DNA from: Ruminococcus sp. | GTDB taxonomy: Bacteria; Bacillota; Clostridia; Oscillospirales; Acutalibacteraceae | Assembly: GCA_004558485.1 (NCBI GenBank) | Contig: SFCS01000013.1 | Coordinates: 1-33,487 of the forward strand | Direction: 5' to 3' | Length of the DNA: 33,487 nucleotides | Shown: positions 7,801 through 15,529 of the stretch, piece after piece | Layout: the number at the start of each line of letters is the position of its first letter | Numbering within the stretch: position 1 is the first letter of the stretch | Notes under the pieces: model-generated | Seen by the model: only the letters and a program-made list of their open reading frames with translations | Told to the model about the DNA's origin: nothing | Database searches by the model: none | Position numbers and translations under genes: made by a program

Positions 7801-8448
7801 GTGCTGTATACGAAACAGACAGAGATTTCGCGTGCCACCTTCGGACGCATCCCGCTATATTTGAGCTATTTGCGCACGCTGGACGATGAGACCGCCACCA
7901 TTTCCGCAACAACGCTTGCCGGAAAGGTCGGTCTCGGCGAGGTGCAGGTGCGCAAGGATCTCGGTGCCATCAGCGGCGCCGGTCGCCCGAAGGTCGGGTA
8001 TGCGGTGCGAGAGCTGATAAAGGCGCTGGAGGCGCGGCTCGGCAGCAGCGGTAACACCAATGTGGTGGTGGTCGGTGCGGGACGACTCGGCAGAGCGCTT
8101 TTGGACTATGGTGGCTTTAAGGCTTACGGACTCAATCTTTCCGCGGCATTTGACATTGCCGTGGAGCAGGCGCAGGAAAGTGCCTGTGGCAAGCCGATCC
8201 TGCCGATGCGGGATCTTGAAGCGTATTGCACGCGACATGACATTCGCATCGCCATTCTCACCGTTCCGGCCGACTGCGCACAGACGGTATGTGACCGCCT
8301 GCTCAGCAACGGGGTCAAGGCATTTTGGTGCTTTGCTCCCTGTACGCTGTCGGTGCCGCCGGAGGTGACGGTGAAGTATGAAAATATGGCACTTTCTCTT
8401 GCGTATCTCAATATAAATACGATTGCAAACGAAGGGGATTTGTTATGA
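7801..8448 (+). CDS. rex: redox-sensing transcriptional repressor Rex
   Basis: A 215-residue Rex: an N-terminal winged helix (LPLYLSYL-like opening, then VQVRKDLGAISGAGRPKVGY) and a C-terminal Rossmann domain with VVVGAGRLGRALLDYGGF. Rex binds NADH/NAD+ and represses fermentation and hydrogenase genes when NADH is low. The start is problematic. GTG at 7801 overlaps the ribosome binding site AGGAGGTG (7796-7803), and an in-frame stop at 7792 blocks any upstream start. ACG at 7810 has ideal spacing and would give a normal Rex N-terminus. The gene lies 21 bases after the PQ-loop gene, and its stop overlaps the next ATG (ATGA at 8445). No classical TTGTTAA-type operator was seen nearby. Confidence 0.92.
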   Translation: MLYTKQTEISRATFGRIPLYLSYLRTLDDETATISATTLAGKVGLGEVQVRKDLGAISGAGRPKVGYAVRELIKALEARLGSSGNTNVVVVGAGRLGRALLDYGGFKAYGLNLSAAFDIAVEQAQESACGKPILPMRDLEAYCTRHDIRIAILTVPADCAQTVCDRLLSNGVKAFWCFAPCTLSVPPEVTVKYENMALSLAYLNINTIANEGDLL

Positions 8449-8684
8449 AAGTTACAGTATGTATCGGTTCTTCCTGCCACATTAAAGGCTCTCGCCAGGT
8501 GGTCGAGGGGCTGCAAAAGCTCATTGCGGAGCATGATCTTGCCGATCAGGCGGAGCTTGCCGGCACTTTTTGCATGGGCAAGTGTCAGGAGGGTGTTTGC
8601 GTCACGGTAGACGGCGTTTTCCACTCCGTGTCGCCTGACACGCTGCAAGCATTTTTTGAAGAAGAAATACTGAAAAAGGTTTGA
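8445..8684 (+). CDS. thioredoxin-fold [2Fe-2S] ferredoxin, first of a pair
   Basis: A 79-residue protein resembling the NuoE/HymA C-terminal thioredoxin-like ferredoxin. The [2Fe-2S] ligands are C6 and C11 (VCIGSSCH) and C43 and C47 (FCMGKC), with an extra C52. Its ATG overlaps the rex stop, so translation is probably coupled. Such small ferredoxins commonly precede sensory [FeFe]-hydrogenases and exchange electrons with them. No diaphorase (NuoF/HydB-type) gene follows, so it is not part of a standard NADH-linked hydrogenase in this window. Confidence 0.82.
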   Translation: MKVTVCIGSSCHIKGSRQVVEGLQKLIAEHDLADQAELAGTFCMGKCQEGVCVTVDGVFHSVSPDTLQAFFEEEILKKV

Positions 8685-8691
8685 TGAAACA

Positions 8692-8952
8692 ATGGTCATT
8701 CAAATTTGCGTCGGCTCTTCCTGTCATTTAAGAGGCTCCGAAGAGCTTGTCGAGCTGTTTCAGAACGCGATTGCCGAGAGAAAACTGGAGAGAGAGATCA
8801 CCCTGGCGGGCAGCTTTTGCACAGGAAAATGCAATCGCGAGGGTGTGACTGTCACGGTGGACGATGATGTGTATACCGGCGTGACGCCGGAGAAATTTGA
8901 CACCTTCTTTGCCGAAAAGGTGCTGAAACCGCTGGAACAGGAAAGGAAGTGA
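8692..8952 (+). CDS. thioredoxin-fold [2Fe-2S] ferredoxin, second of a pair
   Basis: An 86-residue paralogue of the preceding protein, with the same spacing of ligands (C6, C11, C43, C47) and the same VGSSCH and GSFCTGKC segments. It lacks the extra cysteine at about 52. The gene starts seven bases after the first ferredoxin and ends four bases before the sensory hydrogenase. Two consecutive copies suggest a tandem duplication followed by specialisation, for example one copy per hydrogenase (inference). Confidence 0.82.
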   Translation: MVIQICVGSSCHLRGSEELVELFQNAIAERKLEREITLAGSFCTGKCNREGVTVTVDDDVYTGVTPEKFDTFFAEKVLKPLEQERK

Positions 8953-8956
8953 CAGC

Positions 8957-10630
8957 ATGGACTGTCTGACCCTGAAAAAATCCAACTGTAAGAACTGCTA
9001 TAAATGTATCCGCCATTGCCCTGTAAAGTCTATTCGCTTTTCGGGAAACCAGGCGTATATCATCGGCAACGAATGCATCCTGTGCGGACAGTGCTTTGTC
9101 GTCTGTCCGCAGGACGCCAAGCAGATCGTCGATGAGACGGAAAATGTGCGTGTGCTGCTGCAGTCCGGCGATCCCGTCATCGTGAGCCTTGCCCCGTCCT
9201 TTGTCGCAAACTATAAGGGCGTTGGCATCGGCGCAATGCGGGAGGCGCTCAAAAAGCTCGGCTTCTTCGATGTGGAGGAGACCGCGATCGGGGCAACGAT
9301 CGTGAAAAATGCCTACGAGGAAATGCTGGACGCGGCAGAGCGGGACATCATTATCACCTCCTGCTGCCATTCCGTCAATCTGCTTATCCAGAAGTATTTT
9401 CCGAATGAACTTGCCTATCTTGCCGATGTGCTGTCGCCGATGCAGGCGCACAGCAAAGACATCAAGCGCCGCTATCCGAACGCAAAGACCGTGTTCATCG
9501 GGCCGTGCGTGGCGAAAAAGGACGAGGCACAGTATTATGAGGGTATGGTCGACGCCGTTTTGACCTTCGACGAGCTGACGGCGTGGCTCAAGGCGGAGAA
9601 CATCGAATTGCCGCAGGAGAGCGACGCCAGCGAAGAAAGCCGCGCACGGTTTTTCCCGACGACGGGCGGCATCCTCAAAACGCTGATAAGAGCCCACCCG
9701 CAGTATACCTACATGGCAATCGACGGCACGGAAAACTGCATTGCGGCGCTGCGCGACATTGAAAGCGGCAAAATTCACGGCTGCTTCATCGAAATGTCTG
9801 CCTGTGTCGGCAGCTGTGTCGGCGGTCCCGTGATGGAAAAATTCCATCGCTCGCCCGTGCAGGACTATGCGGCGGTGGCTCGGTTTGCCGGCAAAAAAGA
9901 TTTTCCCGTGGAGCAGCCGGAGATTTCCGCGCTTGAGAAGGAATTTACGGCAATCGAGCTGCGCTCACAGCAGCCGACCGAGGAGCAGATCACCGAGATT
10001 CTGCGGCAGATGGGGAAGACAAAGCCGTCGGATGAGCTCAACTGCGGCTCCTGCGGCTATAACACCTGCCGCGAAAAGGCTGTGGCGATCTTCCAGGGAA
10101 AGGCGGAGGTCTCCATGTGCCTGCCGTATCTGAAGGATAAAGCGGAGAGCTTTTCCGACACGATCGTGCGCAACACCCCGAACGGGCTTTTCGTGCTTAA
10201 CGAAAAGCTGGAGGTGCAGCAGATCAATAAAGCAGCACTCAAAATTGTCAATTTGCGCACGGCATCGGATATTCTCGGCGACGGTATTGTGCGCATTCTC
10301 GATCCTAAGGATTTTGTCGATGTTCTCGGCAGCGGCAGAAACATCTACAATAAAAGAGTGTATCTTGCCGAATATGAAAAGTATGTAGAGGAGACGGTTC
10401 TGCATGATCGGGAATATCGCCTGCTTGTCTGCATCCTGCGTGATGTGACCGAAGAGGAAATGCAGCGGGAACGCAAAGAGGATATCAGCCGCCAGACGGT
10501 GGAAATCGCGGACAAGGTGGTGGATAAGCAGATGCGCATCGTGCAGGAGATTGCCTCGCTGCTCGGTGAAACGGCTGCGGAAACCAAGATCGCCCTCTCA
10601 AAGCTGAAGGAGTCGATCGCCAATGAATAA
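8957..10630 (+). CDS. hydS: sensory [FeFe]-hydrogenase with PAS domain (HydS type, group C3-like)
   Basis: A 557-residue protein. The N-terminus has two [4Fe-4S] motifs (CKNCYKCIRHCP and CILCGQCFVVCP). The H-cluster domain follows, with L1 T134-SCCHS, L2 IGPC184-VAKKDE and L3 MSAC283-VGSC287-VGG. The methionines found in catalytic enzymes in L2 (MPC) and before the L3 AC are replaced by glycine and serine, as in characterised sensory hydrogenases. After it come a CGSCGYNTC iron-sulfur domain (about 358-390), a PAS domain (about 395-500) and a C-terminal coiled coil (about 500-555). The next gene is a SpoIIE phosphatase, matching the phosphatase-linked C3 class. The probable role is H2 or redox sensing that controls the phosphatase. 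Confidence 0.9.
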   Translation: MDCLTLKKSNCKNCYKCIRHCPVKSIRFSGNQAYIIGNECILCGQCFVVCPQDAKQIVDETENVRVLLQSGDPVIVSLAPSFVANYKGVGIGAMREALKKLGFFDVEETAIGATIVKNAYEEMLDAAERDIIITSCCHSVNLLIQKYFPNELAYLADVLSPMQAHSKDIKRRYPNAKTVFIGPCVAKKDEAQYYEGMVDAVLTFDELTAWLKAENIELPQESDASEESRARFFPTTGGILKTLIRAHPQYTYMAIDGTENCIAALRDIESGKIHGCFIEMSACVGSCVGGPVMEKFHRSPVQDYAAVARFAGKKDFPVEQPEISALEKEFTAIELRSQQPTEEQITEILRQMGKTKPSDELNCGSCGYNTCREKAVAIFQGKAEVSMCLPYLKDKAESFSDTIVRNTPNGLFVLNEKLEVQQINKAALKIVNLRTASDILGDGIVRILDPKDFVDVLGSGRNIYNKRVYLAEYEKYVEETVLHDREYRLLVCILRDVTEEEMQRERKEDISRQTVEIADKVVDKQMRIVQEIASLLGETAAETKIALSKLKESIANE

Positions 10631-11795
10631 TCTTTGTGCAGACATCGGCTGGAAGAGCATCAACCATGAGGGTGAACAGCTCTGCGGCGACCATGTGGAC
10701 ATCGTGGAGCAGGACGAAAACTCCACCGTCATCGTGCTGGCGGACGGACTGGGAAGCGGTGTAAAGGCAAGCATCTTGTCAACGATCACCTCCAAGATCA
10801 TCTCCACCATGATGGCAGAGGGGCTGTCACTGGAGGAATGTGTGGCGACCATCGCCGCGACGCTGCCGATCTGTTCGGTGCGCGGCGCCGCCTATTCCAC
10901 CTTCACCATCATCCACCTCATCGACAATGTCACGGCGGAGATCATTCAATACGATAACCCGCATGTCATCATGCTGCGGGACGGCGAGATTTATACCTAT
11001 GCGGAGAGCGAGCTGCATATCGATGGCAAGACCATCTATAAATCCACACTGAATTTGCAGGAGGGGGATGTGTTCGTCGCCATGAGCGACGGCTGCCCCC
11101 ATGCCGGCATCGGCATCGCCTACAACTTCGGCTGGAAACGGGAGGACATTGCCGACTTTATGAAAACGGTCGCCGATGTCGGGTATACGGCGAAAACGCT
11201 TGCCACCATGCTGGTGGATGAGTGTGACCGCCTGTATGACCGCCGCCCGGGTGACGATGCAACGGCGTGTGTCGTGCGCATCCGGCGGCGCGAGCCGATG
11301 AACATTCTGTTCGGCCCGCCACGCAACCGCGACGACTGCGATCGCATGATGTCGCTGTTTTTCTCGAAAGAGGGAAAGCACATTGTATGCGGCGGCACGA
11401 CCTCGTCCATTGCAGCGAAATATCTCGGAAAGCCGCTGAAACCCAGTCTCAATTTTGAAAGCAGCGATGTGCCGCCGACGGCGGAAATCGAGGGCGTGGA
11501 TCTGGTGACGGAGGGCGTTATCACCATCAACAAGGTGATCGAATACGCCAAGGATGCCCTTGACAAAAATGAGCTATATGAGGAATGGAGCATCCGGCGC
11601 GACGGCGCATCCATGATCTGCCGTCTGCTGTTTGAAGAAGCGACCGACATCAATTTCTATGTCGGCAGGGCAGTCAATCCGGCACACCAAAATCCGGATC
11701 TGCCGATCAATTTCAACATCAAAATGAATTTGGTGGAGGAGCTTTCCGCCTGTCTCAAGCAGATGGGAAAACGCATCAAAGTCAGCTATTTCTAA
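10623..11795 (+). CDS. SpoIIE-family serine/threonine phosphatase coupled to the sensory hydrogenase
   Basis: A 390-residue protein. Residues 1-220 form a PP2C/SpoIIE phosphatase domain with the metal-binding acidic residues visible: D41-G (ADGLGSG), D156-G (MSDGCPH) and D211-D212 (GDDATACVV). Residues from about 225 to 390 form a second, unrecognised domain, possibly regulatory. Its ATG overlaps the hydS stop by 8 bases, implying coupled synthesis. Phosphatases of this class often act on anti-anti-sigma proteins of the STAS fold, but no STAS or anti-sigma gene is visible here, so the target is unknown. It should not be read as the sporulation SpoIIE itself, because the membrane region of that protein is missing. 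Confidence 0.85.
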   Translation: MNNLCADIGWKSINHEGEQLCGDHVDIVEQDENSTVIVLADGLGSGVKASILSTITSKIISTMMAEGLSLEECVATIAATLPICSVRGAAYSTFTIIHLIDNVTAEIIQYDNPHVIMLRDGEIYTYAESELHIDGKTIYKSTLNLQEGDVFVAMSDGCPHAGIGIAYNFGWKREDIADFMKTVADVGYTAKTLATMLVDECDRLYDRRPGDDATACVVRIRRREPMNILFGPPRNRDDCDRMMSLFFSKEGKHIVCGGTTSSIAAKYLGKPLKPSLNFESSDVPPTAEIEGVDLVTEGVITINKVIEYAKDALDKNELYEEWSIRRDGASMICRLLFEEATDINFYVGRAVNPAHQNPDLPINFNIKMNLVEELSACLKQMGKRIKVSYF

Positions 11796-11808
11796 GGGGA
11801 GGAATACT

Positions 11809-13233
11809 ATGCGCAAGTTTGATACAAAAGTGCAGCACCTGAAATATAAGGTGCTGCGGGAGGTGGCGCGTCTTGCCTGGAACGACGAGCTGCTCGAAAA
11901 TGTTATGAATATTCCGATGACCATTGTCCCCGGGAAAACGCCGACCATGCGTTGCTGTGTCTACAAAGAGCGCGCCATCCTCGGTGAGCGTGTCAAGCTG
12001 GCGATGGGTGGGGATAAGACCAACCCCAACATCATCGAGGTCATCGACATCGCCTGCGACGAGTGCCCGATGGGCGGCTATGAGGTGACGAACGCCTGCC
12101 GCGGCTGTCTGGCACACCGCTGTGAGGATGTCTGCAAATTCGGAGCTATCACCTTCGACCATCAGCATGTGGCGCACATTGACAAATCGAAATGTAAAAA
12201 CTGCGGTGCCTGCTCGAAGGTCTGCCCCTATACGGCGATCGTCAACCGCAAGCGTCCCTGTGAGAACGCCTGCAAGATCAAGGCGATCACCATGAACGAG
12301 GATAAGGCGGCGGCGATCGACAGCAAGAAGTGTATCGCCTGCGGCGCTTGCGTATACCAGTGCCCGTTCGGCGCAATCATGGACAAATCCTTTATTCTCG
12401 ATGTCATCGATCTCATCAAAAAGAGTGAGAACAATCGGAAATATAAGGTCTATGCCGTGGTGGCGCCCGCCATCTCCAGCCAGTTCTCCTATGCCAAGCT
12501 GGGGCAGGTCATCACCGGTCTGAAGGAACTCGGCTTCCACACGGTGGTCGAGGCGGCGCTCGGTGCGGATATGGTCGCGGATGCCGAGTCCATAGAGCTT
12601 GCCGAAAAGGGCTTTCTCACAAGCTCCTGCTGCCCCGCGTTTGTGTCCTACATCGAAAAATCCTTCCCGCAGATGCTGCCCTTCGTGTCGCATAACCTTT
12701 CCCCGATGGCGACCATCGCCAAGTATCTGAAGGCACATGAGGAAAACTGCAAGGTGGTCTTTATCGGGCCGTGCACCGCCAAAAAAGGCGAGGTGCAGCG
12801 GGACGAGGTGAGACCGTATGTGGACGCTGCCATGACCTTCGAGGAGCTGCAGGCGCTGTTTGACAGCAAGGAGATCGACATCACCACGCTGCCGGAGGGC
12901 GTGCTCGATAACGCATCCTATTTCGGCCGTATCTTCGCCCGCTGCGGCGGTCTGGCCGACGCAGTCGCCGAGGGCATGAAGGAGCACGGCGAGACGGAGT
13001 TTAAACTCAAGGCCTGCTCCTGCGACGGCATCGAGGAATGTCGCATCGCGCTCATCAAAAAGGACAAAGGGCTGCTTGACGCCAACTTCATTGAGGGCAT
13101 GGCGTGTATCGGCGGCTGCATCGGCGGTGCCGGCTGCCTGACGCACGGCGAAAAGAACAAGGCCGAGGTCGATAAATATGGCAGGGAGGCCTATGAAAAG
13201 ACCATCGCCGACGCCATTTCGGTGCTGAAATAA
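11809..13233 (+). CDS. [FeFe]-hydrogenase, group B-like monomeric enzyme
   Basis: A 474-residue hydrogenase. A roughly 75-residue N-terminal region precedes a cysteine-rich ferredoxin part: CDECPMGGYEVTNACRGC, CKNCGACSKVCP, CENACKIKAI and CIACGACVYQCP. The H-cluster motifs are L1 S-SC274-C275-PAF, L2 IGPC322-TAKKGE and L3 GMAC433-IGGC437-IGG. The L3 methionine is kept, while L2 has glycine in place of methionine. This set fits the group B enzymes commonly found next to phosphatase-linked sensory hydrogenases in Clostridia. A GGGGAGG site precedes the ATG. The expected reaction is H2 formation or uptake with ferredoxin. No HydEFG maturation genes lie in the window. It is the last gene of the train. 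Confidence 0.9.
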   Translation: MRKFDTKVQHLKYKVLREVARLAWNDELLENVMNIPMTIVPGKTPTMRCCVYKERAILGERVKLAMGGDKTNPNIIEVIDIACDECPMGGYEVTNACRGCLAHRCEDVCKFGAITFDHQHVAHIDKSKCKNCGACSKVCPYTAIVNRKRPCENACKIKAITMNEDKAAAIDSKKCIACGACVYQCPFGAIMDKSFILDVIDLIKKSENNRKYKVYAVVAPAISSQFSYAKLGQVITGLKELGFHTVVEAALGADMVADAESIELAEKGFLTSSCCPAFVSYIEKSFPQMLPFVSHNLSPMATIAKYLKAHEENCKVVFIGPCTAKKGEVQRDEVRPYVDAAMTFEELQALFDSKEIDITTLPEGVLDNASYFGRIFARCGGLADAVAEGMKEHGETEFKLKACSCDGIEECRIALIKKDKGLLDANFIEGMACIGGCIGGAGCLTHGEKNKAEVDKYGREAYEKTIADAISVLK

Positions 13234-13249
13234 CGATCCATATTGGTCA

Positions 13250-13277
13250 CATCGCCCGCGGAAAACCGCGGGCGATG
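13250..13277 (+). other. perfect 12-bp hairpin downstream of the hydrogenase gene
   Basis: CATCGCCCGCGG and its exact complement flank an AAAA loop. No T-run follows, so it is probably not a terminator on its own. It may protect the 3' end of the long transcript from exonucleases. Confidence 0.7.
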
Positions 13278-13282
13278 CCGGT

Positions 13283-13320
13283 AAAAAACGGCAGGCATCA
13301 AAGGATGCCTGCCGTTTTTT
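13283..13320. terminator. bidirectional intrinsic terminator
   Basis: An A6 run (13283-13288), an 11-bp perfect stem (13289-13299 with 13304-13314), an AAAG loop and a T6 run (13315-13320). It ends the redox gene train on the plus strand. Because the A-run becomes a U-run on the other strand, it also ends the tRNA-Leu transcript, whose encoded CCA end touches the T-run. Confidence 0.92.
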
Positions 13321-13406
13321 GGTGCCGCTGACCGGACTTGAACCGGTACGGTATCGCTACCGGGGGATTTTAAGTCCCCTGTGTCTGCCGATTCCACCAC
13401 AGCGGC
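13320..13406 (-). tRNA. tRNA-Leu, anticodon UAA
   Basis: An 87-nt class II tRNA including an encoded CCA (13320-13322). The acceptor stem GCCGCTG pairs with CAGCGGC. The anticodon stem GGGGA/TCCCC encloses CTTAAAA, giving anticodon TAA. The T-arm is ACCGG-TTCAAGT-CCGGT, and a long variable arm is present as expected for leucine tRNA. A discriminator A is present. Confidence 0.97.
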
Positions 13407-13420
13407 GTGGAACGGCTTTT

Positions 13421-13449
13421 ATCATACGGCATTTTTGTACATTTGTCAA
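13421..13449 (-). promoter_or_regulatory. sigma-A promoter of tRNA-Leu(UAA)
   Basis: On the minus strand TTGACA (13444-13449) and TATGAT (13421-13426) are separated by 17 bases. The -10 element lies 14 bases before the 5' end of the tRNA. Confidence 0.9.
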
Positions 13450-13467
13450 GGTTTCCCACAACGAAAC

Positions 13468-13496
13468 TTGACGAAACCGTTTTTTCGGGTTAGAAT
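13468..13496 (+). promoter_or_regulatory. sigma-A promoter of the topoisomerase pair
   Basis: TTGACG (13468-13473) and TAGAAT (13491-13496) with a 17-base spacer. It lies about 40 bases before the chosen start of the topoisomerase B subunit and is divergent from the tRNA promoter. Confidence 0.85.
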
Positions 13497-13534
13497 AAAA
13501 GGAAATGAAATGCAATGGGAAAAGGATGGAATGT

Positions 13535-15514
13535 ATGGCACAGAGGAAGTCCAGCTACGATAACGACAGTATACGTTCCCTGAAGGGCGCCGACCGCGTG
13601 CGCAAACGCCCTGCGGTCATTTTCGGCTCGGACGGGCTGGAGGGCTGCGAGCATGCGGTTTTTGAAATTCTCTCCAACTCCATCGACGAGGCGCGCGAGG
13701 GGTTCGGCGACCGCATCATCACCACCTGCTTTGCCGACGGTTCGATCGAGGTGCAGGATTTCGGGCGCGGCGTGCCGCTGGACTATAACCAAAAAGAGGG
13801 ACGGTATAACTGGGAGCTGATCTTCTGCGAGATGTATGCCGGCGGTAAGTATAACACCAACCAGGCGGAAAACTATGAGTTTTCGCTCGGCCTCAACGGT
13901 CTCGGCGCTTGCGCCACACAGTATTCCTCGGAATATATGGATGTTGAGGTGCACCGCGACGGCTACAAATTCACGCTGCACTTTGAGCACGGCGAAAATG
14001 TCGGCGGTCTGCAAAAAGAACCGTATGCCAAAAAGGATACCGGCACGGTCATCCGTTGGAAACCCGATCTGGCGGTCTTCACCGATATTAACATCCCGAA
14101 GGAATACTATCTGGACACCCTGCGCCGCCAGGCGATTGTCAACAACAACCTGCGTTTCGTGCTGCGCACGCAGCAGGACAAGGGCTTTGAGACGCAGGAG
14201 TTTCTGTATGAAAACGGCATCGAGGACTATGTGAAGGAGTTTGTCGGCGACAACGCCATGACCGGCGTACAGTTCTGGTCGGCGGAGCGCGTGGGCAGAG
14301 ACCGAGAGGACAAGCCCGATTACAAGGTGAAGCTCAATGTCGCCATGTGCATCTCCAACAAGGTGACGCTGCAGGAATACTATCACAATTCCAGCTGGCT
14401 GGAATACGGCGGTTCTCCCGAAAAGGCGGTGCGCTCCGCTTTTGTTTCGCAGATCGACGCCTATTTGCGGCAAAACGGAAAATATCTCAAAAACGAGAGC
14501 AAGATAAACTTCCAGGATGTGCAGGACTGCCTCGTGCTGGTCTCCTCCTCGTTCTCCACGCAGACCTCCTATGAGAACCAAACGAAAAAGTCCATCACCA
14601 ACCGCTTTATCCAGGAGGCGATGACGGACTTCCTGAAACACAATCTCGAAGTGTTTTTCCTCGAAAATAAGGCGGACGCGGACAAGCTGGCGGAACAGGT
14701 GCTTATCAACAAGCGCAGCCGCGAAAAGGCGGAAAACACGCGTCTTAACCTCAAAAAAACGCTGCAATCCGGCAATGATCTCACCTCCCGTGTCGAGACC
14801 TTCGTCGATTGCCGCAGCCGCAAGGTGGAGGAGCGCGAGCTGTTCATCGTGGAGGGCAAATCCGCTATGGGTGCTTGCGTGCAGGCGCGCAATCCCGATT
14901 TCCAGGCGATCATCCCCGTGCGCGGAAAAATTCTCAATTGCCTCAAATCCGAGTACGATAAAATCTTCAAAAGCGAGATCATCACCGACCTTATCAAGGT
15001 GCTCGGCTGCGGCGTGGAGGTCAAGAACAAGAACAAGGAAATGGTGACCTTTGACCTGAATCTTTTGCGCTTCAGCAAGGTCATCATCTGCACCGATGCC
15101 GATGTGGACGGTTTCCAGATCCGCACGCTGATCCTCACCATGCTCTACCGGCTCACGCCGACGCTCATCGAGACCGGCAGGGTGTTCATTGCGGAAACCC
15201 CGCTTTATGAGATCACCTGCAAGAAGGACACCTATTTTGCCTATAACGACCGCGAAAAGGCAGAGGTGCTGGCGACGCTCGGCGATCAGAAATACACCAT
15301 TCAGCGCTCCAAGGGTCTCGGTGAGAACGACCCCGAGATGATGTCGCTCACCACCATGAACCCCGCGACAAGGCGGCTTGTGCGGGTCGATCCTGCAGCG
15401 GCGGAGGCGACGGCGGAAATGTTTGACATTCTGCTCGGTGACAACCTGAACGGCAGAAAAGAGTATATCGCCGCGCACGGTGCCGAATATCTCGAAATGG
15501 TCGACCTTAGCTGA
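13535..15514 (+). CDS. type IIA topoisomerase ATPase subunit, ParE/GyrB-like (divergent)
   Basis: A 659-residue subunit of a type IIA DNA topoisomerase. The GHKL ATPase part has the family opening VRKRPAVIFGSDGLEG, where typical ParE/GyrB proteins have a VRKRPGMYIG-like segment, and NSIDEA for Mg-ATP binding. The TOPRIM domain has E440-GKS instead of the usual EGDS, and the acidic pair D521/D523 in TDADVDG. The ATG at 13535 (MAQRKSSYDN) resembles the usual ParE start. ATGs at 13505 and 13526 are in frame but less well placed against AAAGG. It pairs with the A subunit 16 bases downstream. The sequence looks like the divergent topoisomerase IV-like type of Clostridia rather than housekeeping gyrase. 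Confidence 0.88.
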   Translation: MAQRKSSYDNDSIRSLKGADRVRKRPAVIFGSDGLEGCEHAVFEILSNSIDEAREGFGDRIITTCFADGSIEVQDFGRGVPLDYNQKEGRYNWELIFCEMYAGGKYNTNQAENYEFSLGLNGLGACATQYSSEYMDVEVHRDGYKFTLHFEHGENVGGLQKEPYAKKDTGTVIRWKPDLAVFTDINIPKEYYLDTLRRQAIVNNNLRFVLRTQQDKGFETQEFLYENGIEDYVKEFVGDNAMTGVQFWSAERVGRDREDKPDYKVKLNVAMCISNKVTLQEYYHNSSWLEYGGSPEKAVRSAFVSQIDAYLRQNGKYLKNESKINFQDVQDCLVLVSSSFSTQTSYENQTKKSITNRFIQEAMTDFLKHNLEVFFLENKADADKLAEQVLINKRSREKAENTRLNLKKTLQSGNDLTSRVETFVDCRSRKVEERELFIVEGKSAMGACVQARNPDFQAIIPVRGKILNCLKSEYDKIFKSEIITDLIKVLGCGVEVKNKNKEMVTFDLNLLRFSKVIICTDADVDGFQIRTLILTMLYRLTPTLIETGRVFIAETPLYEITCKKDTYFAYNDREKAEVLATLGDQKYTIQRSKGLGENDPEMMSLTTMNPATRRLVRVDPAAAEATAEMFDILLGDNLNGRKEYIAAHGAEYLEMVDLS

Positions 15515-15529
15515 GGGGGGAGAAAGACG

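Noticed and set aside
10623..11795. The phosphatase as the sporulation protein SpoIIE
   Set aside because: It lacks the N-terminal membrane region and is tightly coupled to a sensory hydrogenase, so only the phosphatase domain is shared.
8445..13233. A standard NADH-dependent bifurcating hydrogenase (HydABC)
   Set aside because: There is no NuoF-type HydB subunit, and the hydrogenases have sensory and group B motifs rather than the trimeric enzyme's domain set.
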